Below are positions 25,774 through 33,496 of a stretch of 64,000 bases of DNA, in pieces. Position 1 is the stretch's first letter; the number at the start of each line of letters is the position of its first letter. The stretch lies in NCBI GenBank assembly GCA_025517485.1, contig JAOPKB010000003.1, forward strand, positions 372,001-436,000, read 5' to 3'. The translations under genes and the position numbers were made by a program. The DNA is from Natronoglomus mannanivorans. GTDB lineage: Archaea > Halobacteriota > Halobacteria > Halobacteriales > Natrialbaceae. The notes under the pieces are model-generated. The model made no database searches. It saw only the letters and a list, made by a program, of their open reading frames with translations, and was not told where the DNA came from.

Positions 25774-26901
25774 TCAGAACGCCACGGTATCGCGGCGAAG
25801 ATCGAGGACGGCAGTAAAATCGTCTGTCGAGACCAGTCCGATGGGCGACCCATCCCGCTCTACGAAAGCGACCTCGGTACGGCCGGCTCTCAACTCGTAG
25901 AGCGCGTCGAACGCGCTCGTCTCGCCGTCGATGCGCGGAAGATCTCGCGTCGCGAGTTCTCCGACGGTCGTGGTATCGTACGCCGCGGGACGGACGTCGC
26001 GCAGCGCGGACGCAGTAATCGCACCGACGATCGCTCCAGTCTCGTCGACGACGGCGAGATCCGTCCGGCGAGCCCTGAGCAAGCGATCGAAGACGGTCTC
26101 GACGGTCGCGTCGGCCGGAACCGACTCCGATTCGGCGAGCAGGTCCGCAACGCTCAATCCCGAGAGGAGTTCGCCGAGAACGACGGTGCGGGACTCGGTG
26201 GTCGCCGCGACGTAGATGAACAGGGCGACCAGAACGAGAATCGGGCTGAACGCCACGACGACGCCCAGGAAGATGAACACGATCGCGAACGCGATTCCGG
26301 CACGGGCGGCTATCCGGGTGGCGCTGACGTACGAGCGGTTGCGCGCGAGCAATGCCCGCAGCACCCGGCCACCGTCCATCGGAAACGCGGGCAACATATT
26401 GAACAGCGCGAGTACGATGTTCATCACGGCGAGTAAGCCGATCGCAAAGACGACGACCGTCGCCGACTCGGGGATTACGTAGAGCGCACCGAGACAACCG
26501 ACACCCACGAGGAGGCTCGTGATGGGACCCGCAACGGCGATCCAGAACTCCTGGCTCCACTCTTCGGGCATCCGGGCGAGACTCGCTAACCCGCCGAGAA
26601 TCCAAAGCGTGATCGACTGGACTTCGATATCGTAGCGCATGGCGGCCCACGCGTGACCGAGTTCGTGTAACGTGACGCTCACGAACAATCCGACGGCCGC
26701 GGCGGCTCCGATCAGCCAGCGATCCGAGTCCTCGAGAGCGGCGGCATCGACCGCCGTCGGCGACACGCCGTTGATGAACGTCGCGTACACCGAGAGCTGT
26801 TCGCCGCTTCCGATCAACCACGCGAGAATCGGGAGAAAGACGAACAACGAAATGTTCAACCGAATGGGGATTCCCCAGACCCGAAGTACTGTGTAGTTCA
26901 C
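25774..26901 (-). CDS. Site-2 protease family (M50) metalloprotease with CBS domains
   Basis: A 375-residue membrane protein. The zinc-binding motif is HELGH (H79, E80, H83) in a membrane helix, with the second metal site in NMLPAFPMDGGR (D176). Six hydrophobic segments span about 15-250. Two CBS domains follow (about 255-375; VDETGAIVGAITASALRD, ERDGSPIGLVSTDDF). Such proteases cut membrane-bound substrates, often anti-sigma or regulatory proteins, and the CBS pair may sense nucleotides. GTG is the start. A decayed partial copy lies at 9016-9132. Confidence 0.9.
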   Translation of the reverse strand: MNYTVLRVWGIPIRLNISLFVFLPILAWLIGSGEQLSVYATFINGVSPTAVDAAALEDSDRWLIGAAAAVGLFVSVTLHELGHAWAAMRYDIEVQSITLWILGGLASLARMPEEWSQEFWIAVAGPITSLLVGVGCLGALYVIPESATVVVFAIGLLAVMNIVLALFNMLPAFPMDGGRVLRALLARNRSYVSATRIAARAGIAFAIVFIFLGVVVAFSPILVLVALFIYVAATTESRTVVLGELLSGLSVADLLAESESVPADATVETVFDRLLRARRTDLAVVDETGAIVGAITASALRDVRPAAYDTTTVGELATRDLPRIDGETSAFDALYELRAGRTEVAFVERDGSPIGLVSTDDFTAVLDLRRDTVAF

Positions 26902-26924
26902 GGATTACTCGAGCGAGGCCGAAC

Positions 26925-26944
26925 TGTTAGGTGTTGCTGAATAT
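26925..26944. repeat. 20-bp match to the region upstream of the M50 remnant
   Basis: TGTTAGGTGTTGCTGAATAT here and TGTTCGGTGTTCCTGAATAT at 9155-9174 differ at two positions. Both lie just upstream of an M50 protease gene or its remnant. It is either part of the duplicated unit or an insertion-sequence end. Confidence 0.6.
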
Positions 26945-26989
26945 ACCCTCTCTACTCTCCGCGAAGTTCTCGACAGCGACTATAGTAGC

Positions 26990-27037
26990 CACTGAAAATC
27001 AGTGCACGCCCGATCGCACGAGGGCTGTGCGATCGGG
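26990..27037 (-). terminator. Repeat copy C with a strong hairpin downstream of the ice-binding-like gene
   Basis: CCCGATCGCAC (27009-27019), a 7-nt loop and GTGCGATCGGG (27027-27037) form an 11-bp perfect stem 12 nt after the stop of the 27049 gene. It may act as a terminator. The flank reads, on the minus strand, GTGCACTGATTTTCAGTGGC followed by TACTAT, matching the dispersed repeats at 21984 and 30171. Confidence 0.65.
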
Positions 27038-27048
27038 TGTACACAGTT

Positions 27049-29769
27049 TCAGTTGTTACAGTCCTCTACAGACTTCTCGTACTCGCACTTCTTGCGCTCG
27101 TAGGCGTGTCTCTTCTTTTTCAGTTGCTTCTTGTTCACCTCCCCTTTCTCGTATTTCTTTTTGTACTGCTCGTATTCGCGTTTTGCGCGCTTGTATTCGC
27201 GCTTTTTCTTCTTCTTGTCCTTCGCGTCTTCCCCGTTATCGGCTTCCTTCGTAAACTCCAGAACATCGCCGTACACCACTGTGTCGCCCACCTGGGCGAC
27301 CGCTCGGAACTCGTAGGTCGTGCCAGTCTCGAGGTCCGTCGCCGTCGCACTGAACGGTCCGGGTTCGGTGAGGACCGCTTCGTCGGTGAATCTCCACACC
27401 GCCGTTCCCTCGACGCGGTACAGGAAGAAGACGGTAACCTCCGCTGCATCGCCGAGATTGTGCAGTTCACCGGTGAGCGTCGCCGTCGATCCATTGACGT
27501 CGGTCGCCGGCCCCGTCTCGACGTCCAACTCGTCCGGCGCCAGTTTGGTGAACGAGAGCGTGGCTCCGAGGAACCGCTCACCGTTCGCGACCATGACCGC
27601 CCGGAACTCGTACGTGCTACCGGGCTCGAGGCCTTCGATTTCGGCGCTGAAGGGACCGGGTTCGTCGAGCGTCTGGGACTCGGTAGCGATCCACTCGTCC
27701 GCGCCGAGTTCACGCCACTCGAAGAGGACGTCGGCGGCGTCGAAATCTCCGAGGTCGAGCAGTTCGCCGTTGAGCATCGCCGTCGATCCGTTGATATCCG
27801 TCGCTGGCTGTGTCTCGACGCCGGGGACGCCGGCCTCGGCTTTAGTGAACGAGGCGATGGTTCCTTCGTAGCGCTCGCCATTGGCCACTGCGACCGCCCG
27901 GAATTCGTACGTGCTGCCGGGCTCGAGGCCCGCGATCTCGGCGCTGAAGTCACCGGCTTCGTCGAGGGTCTGGGTCTCGGTGGCGGTCCACTCGTCCGCG
28001 CCGAGCTCGCGCCACTCGAAGAAGACGTCGACCGAGTCGAAGTCTCCGAGATCGATCAATTCACCGTTGAGCGTGGCCGTCGATCCGTTGACCTCCGTCG
28101 CCGTCTGGGTCTCGACGATGGGTGCGCCGGGTTCGTCTTTGGTGAACGAGAGAACGGCCCCTTCGTCGCGCGTGTCATCGGTCACTGCGACCGCCCGGAA
28201 TTCGTACGTGCTGCCGGGCTCGAGGCCCGCGATCTCGGCGTTGAACTCGCCGGGCGCGTCGAGCGTCTGCGTCTCCGTGACGATCCACTCGTCCGTGCCG
28301 AGTTCACGCCACTCGAAGAAGACGTCGACCGTGTCGAAGTCACCGAGATCGAGTAGTTCGCCGGTGAGCGTCGCCGTCGACCCGTTGACGTCCGTCGCCG
28401 GCGACGTGATGACATCCGGTGTCCCTGGTATCGGTGTGATAACGCGCAGCGTGGCCCCTTCGACCCGTTCGCCGTTCGCCAGCCCGACTGCCCGGAACTC
28501 GTACGTGGTTCCGGGCTCGAGGCCCTCGATCCCGGCGCTAAAGTCGCCGGGTTCGTCGAGCGTCTGGGGCTCGGTGGCGATCCACTCGTCCGTGCCGAGT
28601 TCGCGCCACTCGAAGAAGACGTCGACCGAGTCGAAATCGCCGAGGTCGGTCAGTTCACCGGTGAGCGTCGCCGTGGATTCGTCGACGTCAGTCGCCGGCG
28701 TCGTGACGACGTCAGGGACGGCCGGATCACAATCGATGTCGAGCGTCGTGATATCGAGACCGATCTCGGTGTGGTCGGTCTCGAGCGAATACGTTCCATC
28801 CGCGAGACCCCCCCACGTCGCCGAACCACCGGCGGGGACCTCCATCGTCTCCTCGTATGCACCGGGACCGGTGACGGTTACCATCACCGAGACGTCGGTA
28901 GGGTTCGTTACCGTGATCTCCCCGTCTTCGTCTACACACGCCGAGTCCACTTGCAGGTCTACGAGATCGCAGTCGCACCCGGTAACCGTCGCCATCTGAA
29001 GATTGACGTCGGTTTGGGCGTACAAACAGCCGTCCACCGTCGCATTGGTGAGCACGTTGATCCCCGTCTGGGCCAGCACGATCCCCGCGAAGTCCGCGTC
29101 CGTTCCGATCTCGACACCGGCACCGCCGGCGACCACCCAGACGATGTTTTCGGGCTGCGCGCCTCCTTCCAGATTGACGGTCACCCCGCTGGCCACGGTG
29201 AGATCCCCCGCAATCTGGAAGATCCAGGTGTCGTCCGGGCCACCGTCGATGGTGATATCGTCGTCGATCAGGACGTCCGTACTCCAGTTGTAGATCCCGG
29301 GGGTGAGCGTCTCACCGCCGATGTTCCCGCCGGCATACTCCGTGTAATCCGGCGGGACGCGGCCGTACGCATCGGTAAACGCGGCTTCCATGTCGCTCAC
29401 GGCCGTGGTCAATCTGGACGGGGTCGGCTCCGCGTAATCGGCCGCGTATACTCTCCCGTCCACCTGTGTGGACGTCGCGAAGACGCCGCTATCGTCCAGC
29501 GTCAGATCGAATCCGGTTATGGCAGTCGACCCGATCGGACTCACGCCAATGTCCCCTGCCACGTCGGAATTGGGGACGCTCGAGATCCCGGATTTTGCCA
29601 GGATCGAAAAGTCACAGGCCGTTCCGAGATCGACCGGTGCTGGGCCTTCTTGTTGGATTTGGATCGGGGGATCGCTATCTTCTTGAGCGGCGCCTATACA
29701 GCCGGCGAGACCGGCTGTGAGCAACCCACTCGATGCGAGGACTGTTCTCCTCGTTGGATTGTAACCCAT
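27049..29769 (-). CDS. Ice-binding-like (DUF3494) surface protein with five FN3-like repeats
   Basis: A 906-residue exported protein. The N-terminus has twin arginines and a lipobox (TRRTVLASSGLLTAGLAGC, C24), so it is probably a Tat-exported lipoprotein. Residues about 45-265 match the DUF3494 ice-binding/adhesin fold: FSILAKSGISSVPNSDVAGD, LTPGIYNWSTDVLIDDDI, DTWIFQIAGDLTVASGV. A short domain (about 270-345) precedes five repeats of exactly 99 residues starting at 351, 450, 549, 648 and 747, each with FEWRELG and TYEFRAV (FN3-like). The last 60 residues are very lysine-rich. Its role is probably adhesion or surface structure rather than ice binding. Confidence 0.88.
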   Translation of the reverse strand: MGYNPTRRTVLASSGLLTAGLAGCIGAAQEDSDPPIQIQQEGPAPVDLGTACDFSILAKSGISSVPNSDVAGDIGVSPIGSTAITGFDLTLDDSGVFATSTQVDGRVYAADYAEPTPSRLTTAVSDMEAAFTDAYGRVPPDYTEYAGGNIGGETLTPGIYNWSTDVLIDDDITIDGGPDDTWIFQIAGDLTVASGVTVNLEGGAQPENIVWVVAGGAGVEIGTDADFAGIVLAQTGINVLTNATVDGCLYAQTDVNLQMATVTGCDCDLVDLQVDSACVDEDGEITVTNPTDVSVMVTVTGPGAYEETMEVPAGGSATWGGLADGTYSLETDHTEIGLDITTLDIDCDPAVPDVVTTPATDVDESTATLTGELTDLGDFDSVDVFFEWRELGTDEWIATEPQTLDEPGDFSAGIEGLEPGTTYEFRAVGLANGERVEGATLRVITPIPGTPDVITSPATDVNGSTATLTGELLDLGDFDTVDVFFEWRELGTDEWIVTETQTLDAPGEFNAEIAGLEPGSTYEFRAVAVTDDTRDEGAVLSFTKDEPGAPIVETQTATEVNGSTATLNGELIDLGDFDSVDVFFEWRELGADEWTATETQTLDEAGDFSAEIAGLEPGSTYEFRAVAVANGERYEGTIASFTKAEAGVPGVETQPATDINGSTAMLNGELLDLGDFDAADVLFEWRELGADEWIATESQTLDEPGPFSAEIEGLEPGSTYEFRAVMVANGERFLGATLSFTKLAPDELDVETGPATDVNGSTATLTGELHNLGDAAEVTVFFLYRVEGTAVWRFTDEAVLTEPGPFSATATDLETGTTYEFRAVAQVGDTVVYGDVLEFTKEADNGEDAKDKKKKKREYKRAKREYEQYKKKYEKGEVNKKQLKKKRHAYERKKCEYEKSVEDCNN
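27235..28719 (-). repeat. Five tandem 297-bp coding repeats
   Basis: The DNA encoding the five 99-residue repeats of the ice-binding-like protein. Units begin at residues 351, 450, 549, 648 and 747 with identical spacing. Middle copies are the most alike; the last has diverged (FFLYRVEG instead of FEWRELG). Such arrays change copy number by recombination. Confidence 0.85.
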
Positions 29770-30059
29770 ATCGGATGGTCATTGGTACGTGTCATTGTTT
29801 ATGGTAAGTTACTTTCGTATATTTGTACCATATTTCGTCCAGACAGTCTCGACATTCGATTAGTGAGTCCATTCCGACGCGCTCGACGATCGATTCAGCA
29901 GAGAGGACGTGAGAACACAGATTCACGTGGATATTTTGCACCCATTACCGAAGATACATCGGTAGAGGAGAGTGTCGTTACAGACGACACAGTAGTATCA
30001 GTCGATAGACGTTATTCACCACCCGGATCGTGGCTGAGTTGTAGCAATTCACGATTGAC

Positions 30060-30142
30060 GTGCTGTGTCCTTCACCCGACCTGCACTGAACACGGTATTC
30101 TGACCGAACTGGCTGCAACGAGGAGCGCCCATTGCTTAGTCT
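30060..30142. repeat. Imperfect direct repeat, left copy
   Basis: Shares with 31748-31826 the blocks GTCCTTCACC, ACTGAACACGGTATTCTGA, CGAACTGGCTG and TTGCTTAGTCT, with a 4-bp insertion and scattered changes. The two copies are in the same orientation and bracket three regulatory genes. Confidence 0.8.
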
Positions 30143-30170
30143 CTCGTACCAACTGAAACGAGTCACACAC

Positions 30171-30258
30171 TGATCGCACAGTCCTCGCTCACGGTGTTCA
30201 CCCCGAACCGCGCTGCTGTCGTGCGATCAGCGGTGCAGTGACGTTCAGTGGCTACTAT
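30171..30258. repeat. Dispersed repeat copy B with inverted arms
   Basis: Arms TGATCGCAC (30171-30179) and GTGCGATCA (30221-30229) enclose CGAACCGCGCTGCTGTC. They are followed by GTGCAGTGACGTTCAGTGGC and TACTAT. Copies A (21984) and C (26990, inverted) share these blocks. Confidence 0.7.
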
Positions 30259-30281
30259 CGTCCTTCAGGGCGCGGAGGATG

Positions 30282-30695
30282 TCACCGCCCTTCTCCGCCA
30301 TCGGTGGCGACGGTAAGAAGCTGTTCGATCTGGCCATCCGTTTTCGATACCCGTACCAGATCCCGATCCTGATCGTATTCGACGGCCCCTGCCTCGACCA
30401 ATTTCGGAATATGGGTATGGTAGAGCGACGTACGGATCGTTCGAACCGTTTCTTTCGGAGGCTCCGTAACCGTCCCCTCGTTCTCTCGGGCAGCGACATC
30501 CGCAGCCAAATCAGCTAGTCCGATTGCCTCCGGTTGATCCGTCAGGCACGTGAGAACGTACCGACGGCGCTGATCGGCGAGGAGGTCGAAAACGACATCG
30601 AGCGATCGACCGTCCGAGTCACTGTGCCCAACCACATCTCCTTCTGGGGAATGCCCAATCACATATGCTATATGGGCCCATACACGGAAGGACAC
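30282..30695 (-). CDS. DUF7344-type HTH regulator
   Basis: Up to 137 residues. The core (about 30-125) is a haloarchaeal DUF7344 winged helix: LDVVFDLLADQRRRYVLTCL, then TIRTSLYHTHIPKLVEAGAV and the wing EYDQDRDLVRVS. The first 28 residues are not typical of the family, so the true start may be a GTG near residue 21. It lies between the 83-bp direct repeats with a broken HalOD1 gene and an Lrp-type regulator, suggesting a mobile or recombining segment. Confidence 0.75.
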   Translation of the reverse strand: MSFRVWAHIAYVIGHSPEGDVVGHSDSDGRSLDVVFDLLADQRRRYVLTCLTDQPEAIGLADLAADVAARENEGTVTEPPKETVRTIRTSLYHTHIPKLVEAGAVEYDQDRDLVRVSKTDGQIEQLLTVATDGGEGR

Positions 30696-30832
30696 TGCGG
30701 ATGTCCCACCGCTGTGTGCTCGGGATTAAACAGCGTATACTCGAGAACAGAGCGGATGTAGCAGTCCGCCAGTATTCTTGATCGATCAACTCCCGACTCT
30801 TTCTACGACTCGTCCGTTTTCGTCTCCGTCGG

Positions 30833-31061
30833 CTACTCACCGATGATACGCTTCCCGCTCTCGACGACGGTGACTGCGTACCCGCGATACGGAAACTCAA
30901 CACGGAGATTAGCCCATGGCTGCCGATCGATAGTATTCGTGAGGACTCCGAGTGTCTTCGCGTCGATTACATCGTACAGTCGAACAGCGAGGTCTACCGA
31001 GTTCGCCTTCACGGTCAGCGACTCGCTCGACGATCTCGGTTCCAACCAGTGTCGTCTTCAC
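30833..31061 (-). pseudogene. Frameshifted HalOD1-domain gene
   Basis: The C-terminal HalOD1 core is readable (RLYDVIDAKTLGVL, VEFPYRGYAVTVVE). The preceding helix (GTEIVERVADREG) is in another frame, the switch lying at about 31000-31012. Joined, they give the normal HalOD1 order seen intact at 53578 and 58861. A GTG near 31061 could have been the start. Either a recent frameshift or a decaying gene. Confidence 0.6.
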
Positions 31062-31162
31062 GTCTCTCGGTCTAGCTGGGCAGGGTTCATCCTGTGCGTT
31101 CTTTGATACAATTTAATGATTCTGTGTATCTCGCCGTCTCTAACGAGTTCTGTGGGTCACAG

Positions 31163-31636
31163 TCACTCTTCGACCATATCCGCTCCGAAGTGGTTGAACG
31201 GTTGCACGTGAAAATCGTTGATGATCTGTGTGGACACGATTTCGAGATCGGCGAGCTCCTCGAGTCCCGCACGGGTCTCGTCAGCCGTGTCGGAATCGAC
31301 GGCCACCGACTCGATGTGGAGGTTGTGAGCGCCGGTTGTCATTTCACGGACGTTGATCACGCCGGAGAGTTCTAACGCCTCCTTCGCCAACTCGGTTCGT
31401 CTCGCAGTCGGCGCTCGGCACACCATGAAGAGGTGGAGTTCGAACCCGGCCTCCTCGTAATCGAGTTCCGGATGGTAGCCACGAATCACGCCTTCCTCGA
31501 GGTACTCGATGCGGTTTCGCACTGTGCTGGCAGAGGTATTGACCAAGTCACCCATCTCTGCGGCAGTCGCCTCCCGTGCATTCCCTTGGAGAACGTGGAG
31601 AATACCTCGATCGACATCGTCGAGATTATGAACCAT
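31163..31636 (-). CDS. Lrp/AsnC family regulator
   Basis: A 157-residue regulator. An N-terminal HTH (LDDVDRGILHVLQ, ATAAEMGDLVNTSASTVRNRI) is followed by an RAM-like ligand/oligomerisation domain (FELHLFMVCRAPTARRTELA, GVINVREMTTGAHNLHIESV). The C-terminal PFNHFGADMVEE is like that of the second Lrp gene at 59333 (PFDHFGSELVG), marking them as paralogues of one haloarchaeal subfamily. The start is the ATG giving MVHNLDDVD, where the HTH begins. Target genes are unknown; the cupin gene is transcribed away from it. Confidence 0.85.
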   Translation of the reverse strand: MVHNLDDVDRGILHVLQGNAREATAAEMGDLVNTSASTVRNRIEYLEEGVIRGYHPELDYEEAGFELHLFMVCRAPTARRTELAKEALELSGVINVREMTTGAHNLHIESVAVDSDTADETRAGLEELADLEIVSTQIINDFHVQPFNHFGADMVEE

Positions 31637-31747
31637 ATTGCCGATACCGGGTTGCTCACAAAAAGGAGCGTGGTACGGATCGTGAGGAATCACCCTCTGC
31701 ATGTAGCACGTCGTTTGTGACTGCTTCTGGATGAATCTCCGACCGGT

Positions 31748-31826
31748 GTGCTCCGTCCTTCACCTGAACTGAACACGGTATTCTGATCGAACTGGCTGTA
31801 ACGAAGAGCGGTCCTTTGCTTAGTCT
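31748..31826. repeat. Imperfect direct repeat, right copy
   Basis: Partner of 30060-30142 in the same orientation. A shorter, much weaker match (CCTTCACCTG followed by a CTAAGCACAG-like stretch) occurs at 33183-33205. Confidence 0.8.
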
Positions 31827-31948
31827 AGAATGCGAACATACCATTGAAGTATTTGTCACTATTCGATAATAAATCGATATCACGGAACTCATGAGTAGAT
31901 AGATTGACAGAGCAACTCCTTATCTCTTGGTAAACCCTACCACACTTG

Positions 31949-32461
31949 ATGGCTCAATCAGATTCAATACGTGACGAGCAGCGAGTAGACCCGTTCGTTC
32001 GACGCCGAGACGAGGGAGATCGCTTCAATATGTTCGGCGGTCTCACGTTTATCAAGGCAACTGGCGAGGAGACCGGCGGTGCCTACGGCCTCATCGAGCA
32101 ACGTGCCAACGCGGGGATGGTGACGCCGCTTCACGTACACCACGCAGAAGACGAACTCTGGTTCGTGATCGACGGCCAACTCTCAGTCCATGTCGATGGA
32201 GAGACGTTCACCGTCGGGGCCGGTGATGTCGCGTTCGGGCCACGAGGCGCGCCCCATGCGTTCCGCGTTGACGAGGATGACAGCCGGTATCTCGTTGTCC
32301 GAAACGCCGGTGGCGAATCGTTCTTCGAGGCAGTAGGAGACCCAGCAAACGACCTGACACTTCCCAACCCACATCCGACAGAAGAGCAACTCGAACGGCT
32401 CAACCAAGTGCTGGAGACGTACGAACTCGAACTCCTCGGCCCACCACCGTTTGACGAGTGA
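31949..32461 (+). CDS. Cupin-domain protein
   Basis: A 170-residue protein with one cupin barrel. The first cupin motif is PLHVHHAEDELWFVIDGQLSVH (metal ligands H, H, E). The second is GDVAFGPRGAPHAFRVDEDDSRYLVV (H). It resembles quercetin-dioxygenase-like single-domain cupins; the substrate is unknown. The C-terminal helix region (HPTEEQLERLNQVLETYELE) is longer than the minimal fold. The ATG at 31949 is preferred to the adjacent TTG. It is separated by about 160 bp from an SRPBCC gene on the same strand. Confidence 0.85.
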   Translation: MAQSDSIRDEQRVDPFVRRRDEGDRFNMFGGLTFIKATGEETGGAYGLIEQRANAGMVTPLHVHHAEDELWFVIDGQLSVHVDGETFTVGAGDVAFGPRGAPHAFRVDEDDSRYLVVRNAGGESFFEAVGDPANDLTLPNPHPTEEQLERLNQVLETYELELLGPPPFDE

Positions 32462-32623
32462 GTCCCATACTTGGTGACTCACGGTCCCCGAATACTATTC
32501 GAAGAGCAAATACAGTTCGTTTGCGGGTTCGCTTTCGGATAGCTCAGGAAGCATTGATAGGGATACCATTGAATCCCAAGTGGTACGCTATCACGAGTAG
32601 CGGCCCTCCCCGATATTGTGATT

Positions 32624-33076
32624 ATGCCAATTCAATGTGAGCATTCAATTGTAATAGAACGACCAGTCGAGACGGTGTATACGTTCGTTAGCGACGTGTC
32701 AAATGCGCCAAGATGGATGCCGTGGGCGGACGAAACCAGCGTCATTTCCGGTTCCAAGCCTTCTAGTGTCGCCGAGGGACAACGACGCCGAATCAAACAA
32801 ACCGACTTTGGTGTCCAGAGCGAGACGATTATTGAAGCGATTGAAGTCGAACCGGGCCGACACTACACGTTCGAATCGGTGGAGGGGCCGGGAACGTTTC
32901 GGGGGACATATCGGTTCGAACCCACTCGAAACGGTACTCGATTGACTCGGTCGTATCGCGTAGTGTTACCGGGACTTGCCCGGGTCATGGAACCGATCAT
33001 GGCCCGTCGGATGAAACGCCGGTGGCGAACAGACCTCAAGCGTATCAAGAAAACTCTGGAAAACGATACAGAATAA
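32624..33076 (+). CDS. SRPBCC (polyketide cyclase/START-like) protein
   Basis: A 150-residue protein of the SRPBCC fold. It starts MPIQCEHSIVIERPVETVYTFVSDV, followed by APRWMPWADE and the closing helix VMEPIMARRMKRRWRTDLKRIKKTLE. Such proteins bind hydrophobic ligands in a deep cavity; here the ligand is unknown. The ATG is used rather than a GTG two codons upstream. GC and codon use are lower than in the chromosome outside the island. Confidence 0.82.
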   Translation: MPIQCEHSIVIERPVETVYTFVSDVSNAPRWMPWADETSVISGSKPSSVAEGQRRRIKQTDFGVQSETIIEAIEVEPGRHYTFESVEGPGTFRGTYRFEPTRNGTRLTRSYRVVLPGLARVMEPIMARRMKRRWRTDLKRIKKTLENDTE

Positions 33077-33496
33077 GTCCATTGTCAGCGGAACCGATTT
33101 CGACTGATCAACATTCCCCCCTGTATTCTGTGTGCAACTCCTGACAGCAATTGGAGAAGTAGGAACCACCTCCGGTAACGCCTTCACCTGTACTAAGCAC
33201 AGCGTTCCTCCCAAACGACCTGCAAAAAACAGCTGCTTGGATACGGTGTGAAGTGAACAGCGAGGAATTCTGGGAGATCCGTTCGCGGCTACGTCCGGAT
33301 ACGGACCTCGCCCACTCTACCGTGGACAGCTGTTGTCCGTCGACGAGGCCTCACTGCTGGGTGTCGAACTCGACCGACGACGACCGATCGAGAACGGACA
33401 TTCCAGTACTCGTCCAACGCGTACCACCGCAGGCGGCCGGATCTCGAGTGCTCCTGGAGAGTGTGTCCTCTCTCGAGGGTCAGCGCGGTCCCGTGG
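33077..33496 (+). other. Intergenic region, possible repeat remnants
   Basis: About 420 bp without a supported gene. The first 130 bp are AT-richer and contain a weak match to the 30060/31748 repeats (near 33183-33205). The remainder is GC-rich and open in some frames but lacks protein-like sequence. Confidence 0.45.

Larger units (their letters stand above)
29770..30281. other. Low-GC intergenic region with repeats
   Basis: About 510 bp with no convincing gene. It contains the promoter of the leftward ice-binding-like gene (AT-rich, about 29795-29835), one copy of an 83-bp direct repeat (30060-30142) and dispersed repeat copy B (30171-30258). The base composition differs from the flanking GC-rich genes. 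Confidence 0.6.

Noticed and set aside
27037..28356. 439-residue frame antisense to the ice-binding-like gene
   Set aside because: Its repeats are just the complement of the FN3-like array; no signal or domain of its own.
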